Assembly: GCA_002842465.1 (NCBI GenBank)
Contig: PHDA01000006.1
Location: 1 to 64,000, forward strand
Length of the DNA: 64,000 nt
Direction of reading: 5' to 3'
From: Bacteroidetes bacterium HGW-Bacteroidetes-7
Lineage (GTDB): Bacteria; Bacteroidota; Bacteroidia; Bacteroidales; UBA932
Below are positions 1 to 9,389 of the stretch, one piece after another. The number at the start of each line of letters is the position of its first letter. The stretch's first letter is position 1. The position numbers and the translations under genes were made by a program. The notes beneath the pieces are model-generated. The model ran no database searches, had not been told where the DNA came from, and was given only the letters and a program-made list of their open reading frames with translations.

Positions 1-58
1 AAGCCCGTTTGCGCCGATGGTACTGCTATACCAAGTGGGAGAGTAGGTAGCCGCCATC
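1..58 (+). rRNA. rrf: 5S ribosomal RNA, 3' portion (truncated by window start)
   Basis: Sequence cgccgatggtactgc...gtgggagagtaggtagccgcc is the conserved 3' half of bacterial 5S rRNA; an intrinsic terminator follows immediately. Confidence 0.9.
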
Positions 59-64
59 TTTTAC

Positions 65-94
65 AAGCCCGATGAGAAATCATCGGGCTTTTTT
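65..94 (+). terminator. Intrinsic terminator of the rRNA operon
   Basis: Perfect 11-bp stem aagcccgatga/tcatcgggctt (65-75 / 80-90) followed by a T tract. Confidence 0.9.
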
Positions 95-135
95 GTTATG
101 AGTTACTCACTGGAGAAGACTATTAGATAGGATAC

Positions 136-167
136 TTGGTGACGGACAAAGATTTTTGCTAACTTTG
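136..167 (+). promoter_or_regulatory. Putative Bacteroidota-type promoter (TTG ... TAACTTTG) upstream of the ECF sigma gene
   Basis: -7 element TAACTTTG at 160-167 matches TAnnTTTG; TTG at 136-138 with 21-nt spacing; ATG at 182. Confidence 0.5.
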
Positions 168-181
168 ATGGTTTGAGAAAA

Positions 182-721
182 ATGTTTAAGCAACATATTT
201 ATATATCAGACAAAAAGTACGCATTTAAAGAGATCTTTAAAGACTTTTATGCGTCCCAGGTTCTGTTTGCAATCAAGTTGATTGGAAGTAAGCATGATGC
301 AGAGGATTTAGTCCAAGACGTATTTATGAATATCTGGCGCTCAAAACCAATATTTAGAAACGAAATTGCTTTTAAATCATACATATACCTATCTACAAGA
401 AACAGATGTATAGATTTTCTGCGAAAAAAGAGACCTCCGGGCGATACAATAGAATCAATCGAGCACATTACACATGAGGTTGATTTTGCTGTTAAAGAAG
501 AGGCATTTCGAATATTGGAAAAGGCAATTGAAAAACTCCCAACCCAAACCAAAGAGATAATGAAACTCTCTATGTCAGGTCTTTCAATCCAGGAAATTGC
601 CAATCAGTTGGGAGTATCGGTAAATACGATTAAAACATTAAAATCAAGAGCTTACAAAAATCTTAAAGAGACATATGGTGATGTATTTATGATGTTACTG
701 GTTACATTGTTATCTTTTTAA
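182..721 (+). CDS. ECF RNA polymerase sigma-70 factor
   Basis: Sigma region 2 (AEDLVQDVFMNIWRSK...RNRCIDFLRKK) and region 4 (LSIQEIANQLGVSVNTIKTLKSRAYKNLKE); ATG at 182 preferred over TTG at 173. Confidence 0.9.
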   Translation: MFKQHIYISDKKYAFKEIFKDFYASQVLFAIKLIGSKHDAEDLVQDVFMNIWRSKPIFRNEIAFKSYIYLSTRNRCIDFLRKKRPPGDTIESIEHITHEVDFAVKEEAFRILEKAIEKLPTQTKEIMKLSMSGLSIQEIANQLGVSVNTIKTLKSRAYKNLKETYGDVFMMLLVTLLSF

Positions 722-780
722 TCACTGTTAAAAAGAATTAGGCTGTCATAATGAATATTGATTAAATTCAATAAATGGTT

Positions 781-810
781 AAACGGAGGCGTCGCCTCCG
801 TTTTTTTTTA
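781..810 (+). terminator. Intrinsic terminator/attenuator between sigma and FecR genes
   Basis: Stem aaacggaggc (781-790) / gcctccgttt (794-803), 3-nt loop, then a T run. Confidence 0.8.
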
Positions 811-888
811 TATAATGACATTAAAATTAATAGATGCAGTCACCCTTTTTCTGATTTATTCGTTTATATATTAAAGAAATATTGTTTT

Positions 889-2019
889 ATGACAGAAGAT
901 AAATTTTACAAAGCCTTTGAGGAGATTGAAAAAGAGGTGGATAGAATTCTTGAAAGTCCTGATAAAGAGGACTTGGAATATATTGAATACCGAAAAGGGG
1001 CAATTTCTGAAATTAATGTGACCCGAGCCTGGTTAAAGATTTTGTTTAAACGTAATAAGAAATCCCTATACTACTCTACAGCTGCAGCTGCTGTAGTTTT
1101 ACTTATGTCTGTATTAATTTTTGCCCCGACAAAAGATGAATCAGTAATTGATTCAATGATTGTTCAAGAGATTATGCCTGCAGATGGATCTGTCACATTG
1201 CAGCTTGCATCAGGCAAAATAGTTGATTTGAGTTCAACTGATAACGCGAAGGAGTTATCAGGAGGAGTAGTTTTAGATACAAAAGGGGGAGAGATTTCAT
1301 ATGAAGGCATCACTAATGATAATGATGATGAAACCATACTTGATCAATCAGCTGAAATGCCAAACGAGTATAACGAACTATCAACTCCGAAAGGACGTTC
1401 TTTCTCTATTGTCCTCAATGACGGATCAAGAATATGGCTAAATGCTCAAAGTAAAATTAAATACCCAGTCAGATTTGGAAAAAGTGAAAGGAGAATCCAA
1501 ATTGCCGGCGAGGCCTTTTTTGACGTTAAACATGATCCGCAACGACCTTTTATTGTAGAGACTACAGATTACAGCGTAAAAGTGCTGGGTACAAAATTCA
1601 ATGTTAATGCATACGATCAGGAAGAGAGTAGCGCAACCACTCTGATCTCCGGCTCCGTTCTGATTCCAATGAAAACAGGCATCGAGAATGTGCTTACTCC
1701 GGGAGATCAACTAAAATATTCAAGGTCAGATAAATCAATTTCAATTCAAAAGGTAGATGTTGAGTTATATACCTCTTGGATTGACAATAATTTACGTATT
1801 GAGCAGATGTCTCTTGAGGAGATTTTTAAGATACTAATGAGGAGATATGATATAAACGTCTATTATTCTGATGATATATCCAAATCTGAAAAATTTAGCG
1901 GGAAGATACCCCTGAATGATAACCTTAAAATAGTTCTTGATCAGATGTCTAAGGTGTCAAATGTAGATTTCCAGTTTGAAAAAAATCTTGTTGTTGTAAA
2001 ATACAAAGTTTCAAAGTAA
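889..2019 (+). CDS. FecR family anti-sigma factor
   Basis: Cytoplasmic N-terminus, one TM (STAAAAVVLLMSVLIF), FecR domain (LNDGSRIWLNAQSKIKYP...GEAFFDVKHD...VLGTKFNVNAY), DUF4974-like C-terminus; start moved from 775 to ATG 889 because 775-888 spans the hairpin. Confidence 0.9.
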   Translation: MTEDKFYKAFEEIEKEVDRILESPDKEDLEYIEYRKGAISEINVTRAWLKILFKRNKKSLYYSTAAAAVVLLMSVLIFAPTKDESVIDSMIVQEIMPADGSVTLQLASGKIVDLSSTDNAKELSGGVVLDTKGGEISYEGITNDNDDETILDQSAEMPNEYNELSTPKGRSFSIVLNDGSRIWLNAQSKIKYPVRFGKSERRIQIAGEAFFDVKHDPQRPFIVETTDYSVKVLGTKFNVNAYDQEESSATTLISGSVLIPMKTGIENVLTPGDQLKYSRSDKSISIQKVDVELYTSWIDNNLRIEQMSLEEIFKILMRRYDINVYYSDDISKSEKFSGKIPLNDNLKIVLDQMSKVSNVDFQFEKNLVVVKYKVSK

Positions 2020-2068
2020 AAAACAGCATGTTAGCAGTTATACAAAAAGGTCATTTATATAATAATTT

Positions 2069-5000
2069 ATGAAAAAATTTAGCAGCGCGATCTTCTTAAT
2101 CTTAGTGGTTTTTCTGATGCCGGGTTTTGCTTTGATGGGTTTTTCCCAACAGATAAAATCCTTTAGTGTACAGAAAGCTACTCTGGAACAGTGTTTAAAG
2201 CAGATAGAAAATCAAACAGGTCTAGGATATCTCTCTAAAGGAGAAGACATCAAAGGAATAAAGGATATAACCTATTCTGCAGAAAATAAAGATGTTAAGG
2301 TGATATTGAAGGATATCCTGTCAAATACAGGCTTCACATATGAAATTGATAACGGAGTAATACTTATAATCAAAGCTCCTCCTACCCAGCCAATAAAACA
2401 GAATCCACCAAAGGGGGGCATTCTTACCTTGAAAATTCATGATTATGAGACAGGAGATCCGTTAGTTGGAGCTTCGGCATTAATCAGGCAATATGGAGCA
2501 TATGGAATTGCAAATGGCACTGGAATCGCTTCTATTAAAAATTTGCCGGGAGGTAATGCAAACCTGGAGGTTATGATAATTGGATATGAAACATATAATA
2601 ACCAGATTATCATAGATGGAGATCAAGAGATTGCTATAAGGCTTAAACAGACCTCACTTGAACTTGACGAGGTTGTTGTAACAGCTACAAAAAGTGTAGC
2701 AGGCACATCGACAAGTTCTAAGATTGGAAGACAGGCCATGGATCACCTTCAGGCAACAAGTTTGAAAGATATTATGCAACTTATTCCCGGTCAGCTGCTT
2801 TCAGGTGTAAGCAATATGACTTCGTCTGAAAAAATCACTATCAGAACATTAAATACCGCAAGTGCAAATAACGCATTCGGAACATCAATTTTGGTAGATG
2901 GTGTTCCGGTTTCTGACAATGCCTCACTTTCTGATAAAACAGCGATTAGTTCAACCGGAGGAACTGGGGTAGATCTAAGACAGATTGGAGCTGACAACAT
3001 CGAATCTATTGAAGTTATCAGAGGTATTCCATCTGCCGAATATGGCGATTTAGCTTCCGGAGCAGTAATTGTAAATACAAAGGCTGGTTATACACCTTAT
3101 GAGATAAGAACTAAAATAAATCCAGTCACATTCAATACCTCCCTAGGAAAAGGTTGGAATTTTGGGAAAAACAAGGGTAGTATGAATGCAAATATTGATT
3201 ATGCTCAGGCATGGGGTGATCCAAGGCAGAAAAGCACCTCATTTGACAGAATTTCAGGAGGGGTAACATACACAAGATCAATTGGTAAAATATGGTATAC
3301 AAATTCTAAAGTATCTTTCAGTAATCTACTAGACTTCAGAGGAACTGATCCTGACGTCATTATTGAGGGATCTGAAAACACACAAAAATCAATGTCATTA
3401 AGACTAAGCCATAACGGTAGAATAAGTGTGAATGCTCCATTAATGAGAACTCTATCTTATGCAATGGGTTATTCGCAGTCATTAAATGAGTCCGAAAACA
3501 CTACAATTGTTTCTGCAGGAGGAGGATTGCCAATTATAACTTCTCTAACTCCCGGCTACTATGAAGTTCCATATATTACTAACTCATACAGAGCTACGGG
3601 GGGTACAATTGGCAGACCAAGAAGCTTTTTTGCTAAAGTTTCGAATGCCTTTTTCTATAACATTGGTGATTTTCATCAGAGATTTAATATGGGGGTAGAG
3701 TATAGGCTAGAGGAGAACAGGGCTAAAGGTTTTTACAACGAAGATGATGCACTGCCTTTAAGACCAAATAGCAACGGAAGACCTAGACCCTACTATGATA
3801 TTCCAAGAATCAATCAGGTTTCTGCATATTTTGAAGATAATATTAATTGGAAATTTAGCGATAATATGGGATTCAAACTACAGGCAGGTGTAAGGTTCGA
3901 TATGCTTCAACCCGGGCAGCCTGAACAGGTTTCCTCTATATCTCCAAGATTTAATACATCACTGAAGTTAGCAGATTGGATTGAACTGAGAGGTGGCTGG
4001 GGCAGAAACTCAAAAACACCGGGTCTTTCTCATTTATACCCCGAGCCAAGGTATTCAGACAGAGAAGCAGCTAAATATCTACCTACAAGTATTCAGAACC
4101 AGCTGGTTATGTATCAAACATATATAACTTATGTGGAGAGAAACAATATGCTAAATAATGCTACTAATACAAAATCTGAAATTGGAGCAGATATTAAATT
4201 GCCAAATGATATGTCGTTTTCGGTTGTCGCATATCGTGACTACATGGCTAATGGATTCGGAAATTTAACGGAATACGAGATCTACTATTCAAATTATTAT
4301 ACAGCAAATCAGGGTATGATTATTACACCGGGAGAGAAACCGATAATTGACTGGAACAATCCGGCTAGAATAGATACTGTATTTACTACAAGTGGGAGAA
4401 TAGGCAACACTCAGGCAAGTCTTGACAGAGGTGTCGAGTTTGATTTCAGTTTTGGTCAGATCAAATCAATAAGAACCTCTTTTGATTTGTCGGGAGCATT
4501 TATGGAGACATCAAGTTGGGAGAACGGACCAAACTATTCAAACCCGGTAGGTATTCCCTCAAACTCTGTTTATGGACAAGGTGGTGCAAACACACCTCCA
4601 TTTAAGCTTGAATACCCTACCGGACTCTCTAAAAGCATACAACGCAGATTCAGTACAGTGTTAAGGGCTGTCTGCCACATTCCTCAACTTAGAATGGTTG
4701 GGTCTGTGAGCGGCCAAGTTATATGGTATACATACTCTGTTACAACCAACCAAAGCTCATCGCCGCTTGGATGGATAGATACAGACCTCTCTTATCATGG
4801 TATTACACAAAATATGCTGGATGATCCGGAGTATCGAATCAAAGGACTCTTATTAAAAGATCAGATAAAAGCTCCTAGAGATACAGATCCAATTACAATG
4901 CCTCCGCTATGGATATTGAATGCACGTCTTACAAAAGACATATCAAAATCTTTGGGATTCTCATTCTTTGTAAATAATATCTTCTTTTATACTCCTTACC

Positions 5001-5083
5001 AATCAAGTAGTGCTTCCGGGACTCTTATAGAAAGAAATACAGGAACATTCTCATTTGGGATGGAACTATTTGTAAAAATTTAA
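2069..5083 (+). CDS. TonB-dependent receptor with STN (secretin/TonB N-terminal) domain
   Basis: Signal peptide; STN domain (SVQKATLEQCLKQIENQTGLGYLSKG); carboxypeptidase-like repeat; plug (LKDIMQLIPGQL...IESIEVIRGIPSAEYGDLASGAVIVNTK); C-terminal beta-barrel. Confidence 0.93.
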   Translation: MKKFSSAIFLILVVFLMPGFALMGFSQQIKSFSVQKATLEQCLKQIENQTGLGYLSKGEDIKGIKDITYSAENKDVKVILKDILSNTGFTYEIDNGVILIIKAPPTQPIKQNPPKGGILTLKIHDYETGDPLVGASALIRQYGAYGIANGTGIASIKNLPGGNANLEVMIIGYETYNNQIIIDGDQEIAIRLKQTSLELDEVVVTATKSVAGTSTSSKIGRQAMDHLQATSLKDIMQLIPGQLLSGVSNMTSSEKITIRTLNTASANNAFGTSILVDGVPVSDNASLSDKTAISSTGGTGVDLRQIGADNIESIEVIRGIPSAEYGDLASGAVIVNTKAGYTPYEIRTKINPVTFNTSLGKGWNFGKNKGSMNANIDYAQAWGDPRQKSTSFDRISGGVTYTRSIGKIWYTNSKVSFSNLLDFRGTDPDVIIEGSENTQKSMSLRLSHNGRISVNAPLMRTLSYAMGYSQSLNESENTTIVSAGGGLPIITSLTPGYYEVPYITNSYRATGGTIGRPRSFFAKVSNAFFYNIGDFHQRFNMGVEYRLEENRAKGFYNEDDALPLRPNSNGRPRPYYDIPRINQVSAYFEDNINWKFSDNMGFKLQAGVRFDMLQPGQPEQVSSISPRFNTSLKLADWIELRGGWGRNSKTPGLSHLYPEPRYSDREAAKYLPTSIQNQLVMYQTYITYVERNNMLNNATNTKSEIGADIKLPNDMSFSVVAYRDYMANGFGNLTEYEIYYSNYYTANQGMIITPGEKPIIDWNNPARIDTVFTTSGRIGNTQASLDRGVEFDFSFGQIKSIRTSFDLSGAFMETSSWENGPNYSNPVGIPSNSVYGQGGANTPPFKLEYPTGLSKSIQRRFSTVLRAVCHIPQLRMVGSVSGQVIWYTYSVTTNQSSSPLGWIDTDLSYHGITQNMLDDPEYRIKGLLLKDQIKAPRDTDPITMPPLWILNARLTKDISKSLGFSFFVNNIFFYTPYQSSSASGTLIERNTGTFSFGMELFVKI

Positions 5084-5087
5084 TTAA

Positions 5088-6308
5088 TTGAAAATGAAAA
5101 GAATATTTATAATTCTCGCATCTATAAGCTTCTTTGCCTTTGGTTGCACAAGAGAAGAGCCTGTGCAGGTAAGAAATATGAAGATAGAATTTGAACTCCC
5201 TTCAAACTTCAAGCCGGGGATCAAGTACGCAAATAAAGAGGTTGTTTTTACCAGCCCTTACAAAACATATAAATTTTCCACAGATAATAATGGTGTTTTA
5301 ACCATTCCTGAAATAATCCCTGATGAATATACAATTAACACAAGTTGGGAGATTAGTGGATCAGAATATAAAAGTATTATTACTACCAATGAACTGATTG
5401 AAGATAAGGCAACAGTACTTTTAAGGGCTACATTAAGCAACTATCAAGTCTTTACTCAGAAAGATATTAAAATGGCACTTGATATGCTTGTTATGAGGAG
5501 TCTTTTAATATCCAAAGTTTATTTTTCAGGAACAAAAGATAATTCTAATAGAAATTACATAGTTGATTCTTTTATAGAGATTTACAATAATTCAGACGAG
5601 GTTGTTTATGCCGACGGCAAATATCTTGCTCTTGCTGAATCAATGTCACCGGCTGCTTATTTAGCAAAAGATAACCCGGAATACATTTACACTAGACAAA
5701 TATGTAGGTTCCCCGGTAATGGTACTACATATCCGATATTGCCTGGCAAGAGCATTGTAATTGCGGCCAGAGGTGCAAGAGATCATAGAACAAGTGCTTC
5801 AACATCGGTAAACCTAGCTGATGCCGATTTTGAAGTCAAGGATCTAGATGGTACAGGTAACCCTGATGTTAAAGCTCTTCCCGTAATATCAAGTTCAACT
5901 TCAATTAAATTTTTCAATCTGATTACAGGAGCCCCTAATGCAGTTTTCATATTTGAAACAGATGAAGACATAATGCAATGGCCTGAATATTTCGCTCCCG
6001 GAAGAACCTCAGGAGAGAGATTCAGAAGAGTACCGATCAATACTGTTCTTGATGGAGTTGAATGTCTTAAAAACAACGCCGGAACAGGCCCTGATGTTAA
6101 CCTGAAACGTTTTCAGGACATTGTCGATGCTGGTTTTGCGTTTATAAATGCCTCAGCGGGATATGTAAATGAATCAATCGAGAGAAAAATTAGCAGTGTG
6201 ATAGATGGCAGGGTTGTTTTAAAAGACAGTAATAACAGCACTCAGGATTTTGTTATTGTGTCAGGGCCCGTGCCAAGAAATTATGATAATCCATTATTGC
6301 TTAACTAG
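5088..6308 (+). CDS. Lipoprotein, DUF4876-like
   Basis: Lipobox FFAFGC; lamin-tail-like stretch (DSFIEIYNNSDEVVYADGKYLALAES...LPGKSIVIAARGARDH); position directly after the TonB receptor. Confidence 0.65.
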   Translation: MKMKRIFIILASISFFAFGCTREEPVQVRNMKIEFELPSNFKPGIKYANKEVVFTSPYKTYKFSTDNNGVLTIPEIIPDEYTINTSWEISGSEYKSIITTNELIEDKATVLLRATLSNYQVFTQKDIKMALDMLVMRSLLISKVYFSGTKDNSNRNYIVDSFIEIYNNSDEVVYADGKYLALAESMSPAAYLAKDNPEYIYTRQICRFPGNGTTYPILPGKSIVIAARGARDHRTSASTSVNLADADFEVKDLDGTGNPDVKALPVISSSTSIKFFNLITGAPNAVFIFETDEDIMQWPEYFAPGRTSGERFRRVPINTVLDGVECLKNNAGTGPDVNLKRFQDIVDAGFAFINASAGYVNESIERKISSVIDGRVVLKDSNNSTQDFVIVSGPVPRNYDNPLLLN

Positions 6309-6311
6309 AAA

Positions 6312-7892
6312 ATGTATATGAAAAAAGTTATAATAATTATAGTTGCTATTGTTTTTATTACATGCACATTATCAGGACAAAGCAATGATTCGATTCAAAA
6401 ATATCCTGACTTCCAAAAGAGGGAGTTGCAAGCTTTAAGGCAATTGTGGAATAAAAGCGATAACGCAGCGGGAATGGGATTTTCGAATGTAAATACAGGT
6501 AGTTTAACATCTCTGCAAAAATATTACAGTAATGGAGACCACCACAGGGTTCAGGAGGGATCCGCCAATAATGGTCTAACCTTTTCAACCGAAAGATATG
6601 ACCGATTTAGCGAAAAGGTGTATGTAAGGGGTTCATTTGCGTTCAATATGAATACAGAAGAAGACCGGGCGTGGTCGGATGTTGTTAATACTTACAACTC
6701 CAATCCATACATTTATGGCAGCAGCGTTAGAGGTAATTATGAGTCTCAAAATTTTGATCTCAATCTGAAAGTGTTTTCAGTTAGGCAGAGTGGACTGAAC
6801 TACGGGCTTACCATCGATTACCATGTTGCAGATATTTCCAGACAGAGAGACCCAAGATCAAGAACATATGTCCTGGATTACTCAATAATACCATCTTTGA
6901 CATATACTTTAGATAACCATAATTCTATTGGTATTAACCTTAATTACCGCTTTGATAAGGAGAAGATGCCAGGACTTACAACCGTACAGACCGATCCCAA
7001 CCTAAAATATTATACTTTTAGTGGCTTAGAAAATGCTATTGGCAGAATTGGTGGTTTCCGTGCATTTTCAAGACAATTCATTGGTGATAATGCTGGAGGA
7101 GCACTACAGTATAACTATAAAAACAATAGTATTAACTGGCTTGTCTCTTTTGGAATGGATGCCAGTTGGCAGGAGACGCTCGGTGATAAAAAACAGACTC
7201 CGGGATCATTTAATTCATTTAATTATAATTTGTTATCAAATCTGTTAATAAAGAAAAACAGCTACTTGCATAATTTTCTTTTAAATGTTAATATTAAAGA
7301 CGCAGGAGCCGACGAACACAGGCAGAATCTTATAAGCACCAGAGACACATTAACAGGAATAACAACTGAAAACTGGGTAACAATCTATACCTACAAAAAT
7401 AGGTTTGTATCACTGACTTCTGATATAATCCTCAAGTGGGATCTATATTCTTTACAAAAGAATAGTGATTCATACAATTGGAAAGTTGGAGTAAATGCTG
7501 GATACTCAACCTTTTCGAATATCTATTACTTACCAAAATCGGAGTACTCAGCAGGTAAACTCGTTGCCGGATTAAGTGGAGCTTATGTTATCACAGCAAA
7601 AAAACAAAGAAAATTACTTTTTGAAGGAAGCTTCAACAGTGGTATAAATACAGGCGCTGAGCTGAATCTGGCTTCACAGACAGAAATTGCAGAGAACATA
7701 TTGATACCGGATCTCGAATTTCATAAACGAAATACAGCAGAGCTATTTGGAAGTGTAAAGTACACATTCCCTCTTCAATTTATTAAGAATGCCAACTTAT
7801 CAGGATATGCCAGAATATATGGTGGTAACCTCTTTGCTGGCTCTGCCAATTGGAGCAATTTTGGATTTGCAGTTGGAATATTAACCTTATAA
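6312..7892 (+). CDS. Outer-membrane beta-barrel protein of unknown function (possibly DUF6850 family)
   Basis: Signal peptide; alternating aromatic/polar beta-strand pattern throughout; strand-like C-terminus (WSNFGFAVGILTL). Confidence 0.55.
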   Translation: MYMKKVIIIIVAIVFITCTLSGQSNDSIQKYPDFQKRELQALRQLWNKSDNAAGMGFSNVNTGSLTSLQKYYSNGDHHRVQEGSANNGLTFSTERYDRFSEKVYVRGSFAFNMNTEEDRAWSDVVNTYNSNPYIYGSSVRGNYESQNFDLNLKVFSVRQSGLNYGLTIDYHVADISRQRDPRSRTYVLDYSIIPSLTYTLDNHNSIGINLNYRFDKEKMPGLTTVQTDPNLKYYTFSGLENAIGRIGGFRAFSRQFIGDNAGGALQYNYKNNSINWLVSFGMDASWQETLGDKKQTPGSFNSFNYNLLSNLLIKKNSYLHNFLLNVNIKDAGADEHRQNLISTRDTLTGITTENWVTIYTYKNRFVSLTSDIILKWDLYSLQKNSDSYNWKVGVNAGYSTFSNIYYLPKSEYSAGKLVAGLSGAYVITAKKQRKLLFEGSFNSGINTGAELNLASQTEIAENILIPDLEFHKRNTAELFGSVKYTFPLQFIKNANLSGYARIYGGNLFAGSANWSNFGFAVGILTL

Positions 7893-7902
7893 AACAAATA
7901 TA

Positions 7903-9387
7903 ATGAGAAAATTAAACAAGATTAATTACTTAAGAATTTTTCTATTGATACCTTTTATGGTATTATTCATGTCATGTGAAAAGATAGATGATAACAAAGT
8001 GAAAATTCCATTAGTAACATTTGAAACATCACAGATAAGCGTTAACACCGAAACCGGATCATATGATGTTGTATTAAAGCTTTCAGAATTGGCTTCCAAA
8101 GAATTGACAATCAAGGTGGGAATGTCTGGGTCTGCAACAGAAAATGAGCATTATACCGTTGCTGCAAAGGAGATTAAAGTTCCTGCAGGCGCAAATGAGG
8201 GCAAGTTGCCAATAACAATTTTACACAATAATATATGGGATGAAAATCTTGAAATTATAGTAATTCTAGCTCCGGGAACAGATTATGTTATTGATCCCAA
8301 ACAGGTTTCAGAGATTAAAATCAAATTGACCAAGCAGATAGTTTTACCTGTTATGTCATTCGATATGGAGGGTACTACTCTGCATACAAATCCTTTTAAT
8401 GCAGAAAATATTACTTTGAAACTAAAACTTGACCAGCCGCTAAGAGCTGAAAGTCAAGTAAATCTTGCTTTTGAAGGTGATATGACCATTGGAGCTGATT
8501 TTGCAGTGAATGGAGGTAATTCTAATAAACTTACTATACCAAAAGATGTAACAGCATATACCTTTACCCTGAAAATCAACAAAAAAGACAACGCAGGGTT
8601 TAATAAAAATCTAAAAATAACTGCTTCTCCTGTTGATCAAAAAACCTTTACTGTTAGTCAGGAAAAATCATCTTTTACATTGAATGTCCATGATCCATTG
8701 GTTGATATGACTCCGATTTTAAAAACAGCAGCATTACTTAGCGGAAGTGGATTTCAGATTTATCAGAATGTTAAAACAACTACAGGCTGGTCATCAAACG
8801 TTACTGTAAACGCTTTAGCGAATTCAGTTAAAAAGAATTATTTAAAAACCTTCAGAAATACTTCATTTAACACTGCATTTGGTTGCGAGTCAAATGCTCC
8901 CGGCGGAGATGTTCTAAGACTTGGAGATATGCTAAATTTTGCAAATACAGATACTGTTATTGCAGATTATGGAGTGGGCAAAACAACAAGGCATTTCAAC
9001 CCTTCTGACTCCCTCTTAAGATTTGTTGCTGACGGTGAGAATCCTCTTAAAGGCACTGTAACTACAGTCCCACAAAAATTCAGAGCGAATATTATTCTTA
9101 AAGTTGACTGGGAAACAGGTGCAAATGGTTTTAAACAGTGGCATCTGGACTCAAAAGCAACCGGCGGAAAAATTGAAATGAGTACCTATCCGGTTATCGC
9201 CGCTGTTGTTATTGATCTGGTTAAGGTAGAAGGTAGTTATGACTTCACACTAGCAACTCCTGAAATACTCTTTACTGCTTGGTTCAAAAGCAGTTCACCT
9301 TACTTTATGAAGAATCTAAACAGTACATACGATATTGTTAAAGAGGGTGAACATTATAAAGTTTCATACAGATATATTCCAAGATAA
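7903..9387 (+). CDS. Lipoprotein with Calx-beta-like repeats, function unknown
   Basis: Lipobox (LFMSCEK); Calx-beta-like stretch (VTFETSQISVNTETGSYDVVLKL...DENLEIIVILAPGTDY). Confidence 0.55.
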   Translation: MRKLNKINYLRIFLLIPFMVLFMSCEKIDDNKVKIPLVTFETSQISVNTETGSYDVVLKLSELASKELTIKVGMSGSATENEHYTVAAKEIKVPAGANEGKLPITILHNNIWDENLEIIVILAPGTDYVIDPKQVSEIKIKLTKQIVLPVMSFDMEGTTLHTNPFNAENITLKLKLDQPLRAESQVNLAFEGDMTIGADFAVNGGNSNKLTIPKDVTAYTFTLKINKKDNAGFNKNLKITASPVDQKTFTVSQEKSSFTLNVHDPLVDMTPILKTAALLSGSGFQIYQNVKTTTGWSSNVTVNALANSVKKNYLKTFRNTSFNTAFGCESNAPGGDVLRLGDMLNFANTDTVIADYGVGKTTRHFNPSDSLLRFVADGENPLKGTVTTVPQKFRANIILKVDWETGANGFKQWHLDSKATGGKIEMSTYPVIAAVVIDLVKVEGSYDFTLATPEILFTAWFKSSSPYFMKNLNSTYDIVKEGEHYKVSYRYIPR

Positions 9388-9389
9388 TT

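Noticed and set aside
247-603. 118-aa minus-strand ORF opposite the ECF sigma gene
   Set aside because: Shadow ORF; no recognisable domain, while the sense strand encodes a clear sigma factor
775-888. N-terminal extension of the FecR ORF in the supplied track
   Set aside because: Spans a terminator-like hairpin; the conserved protein begins at ATG 889
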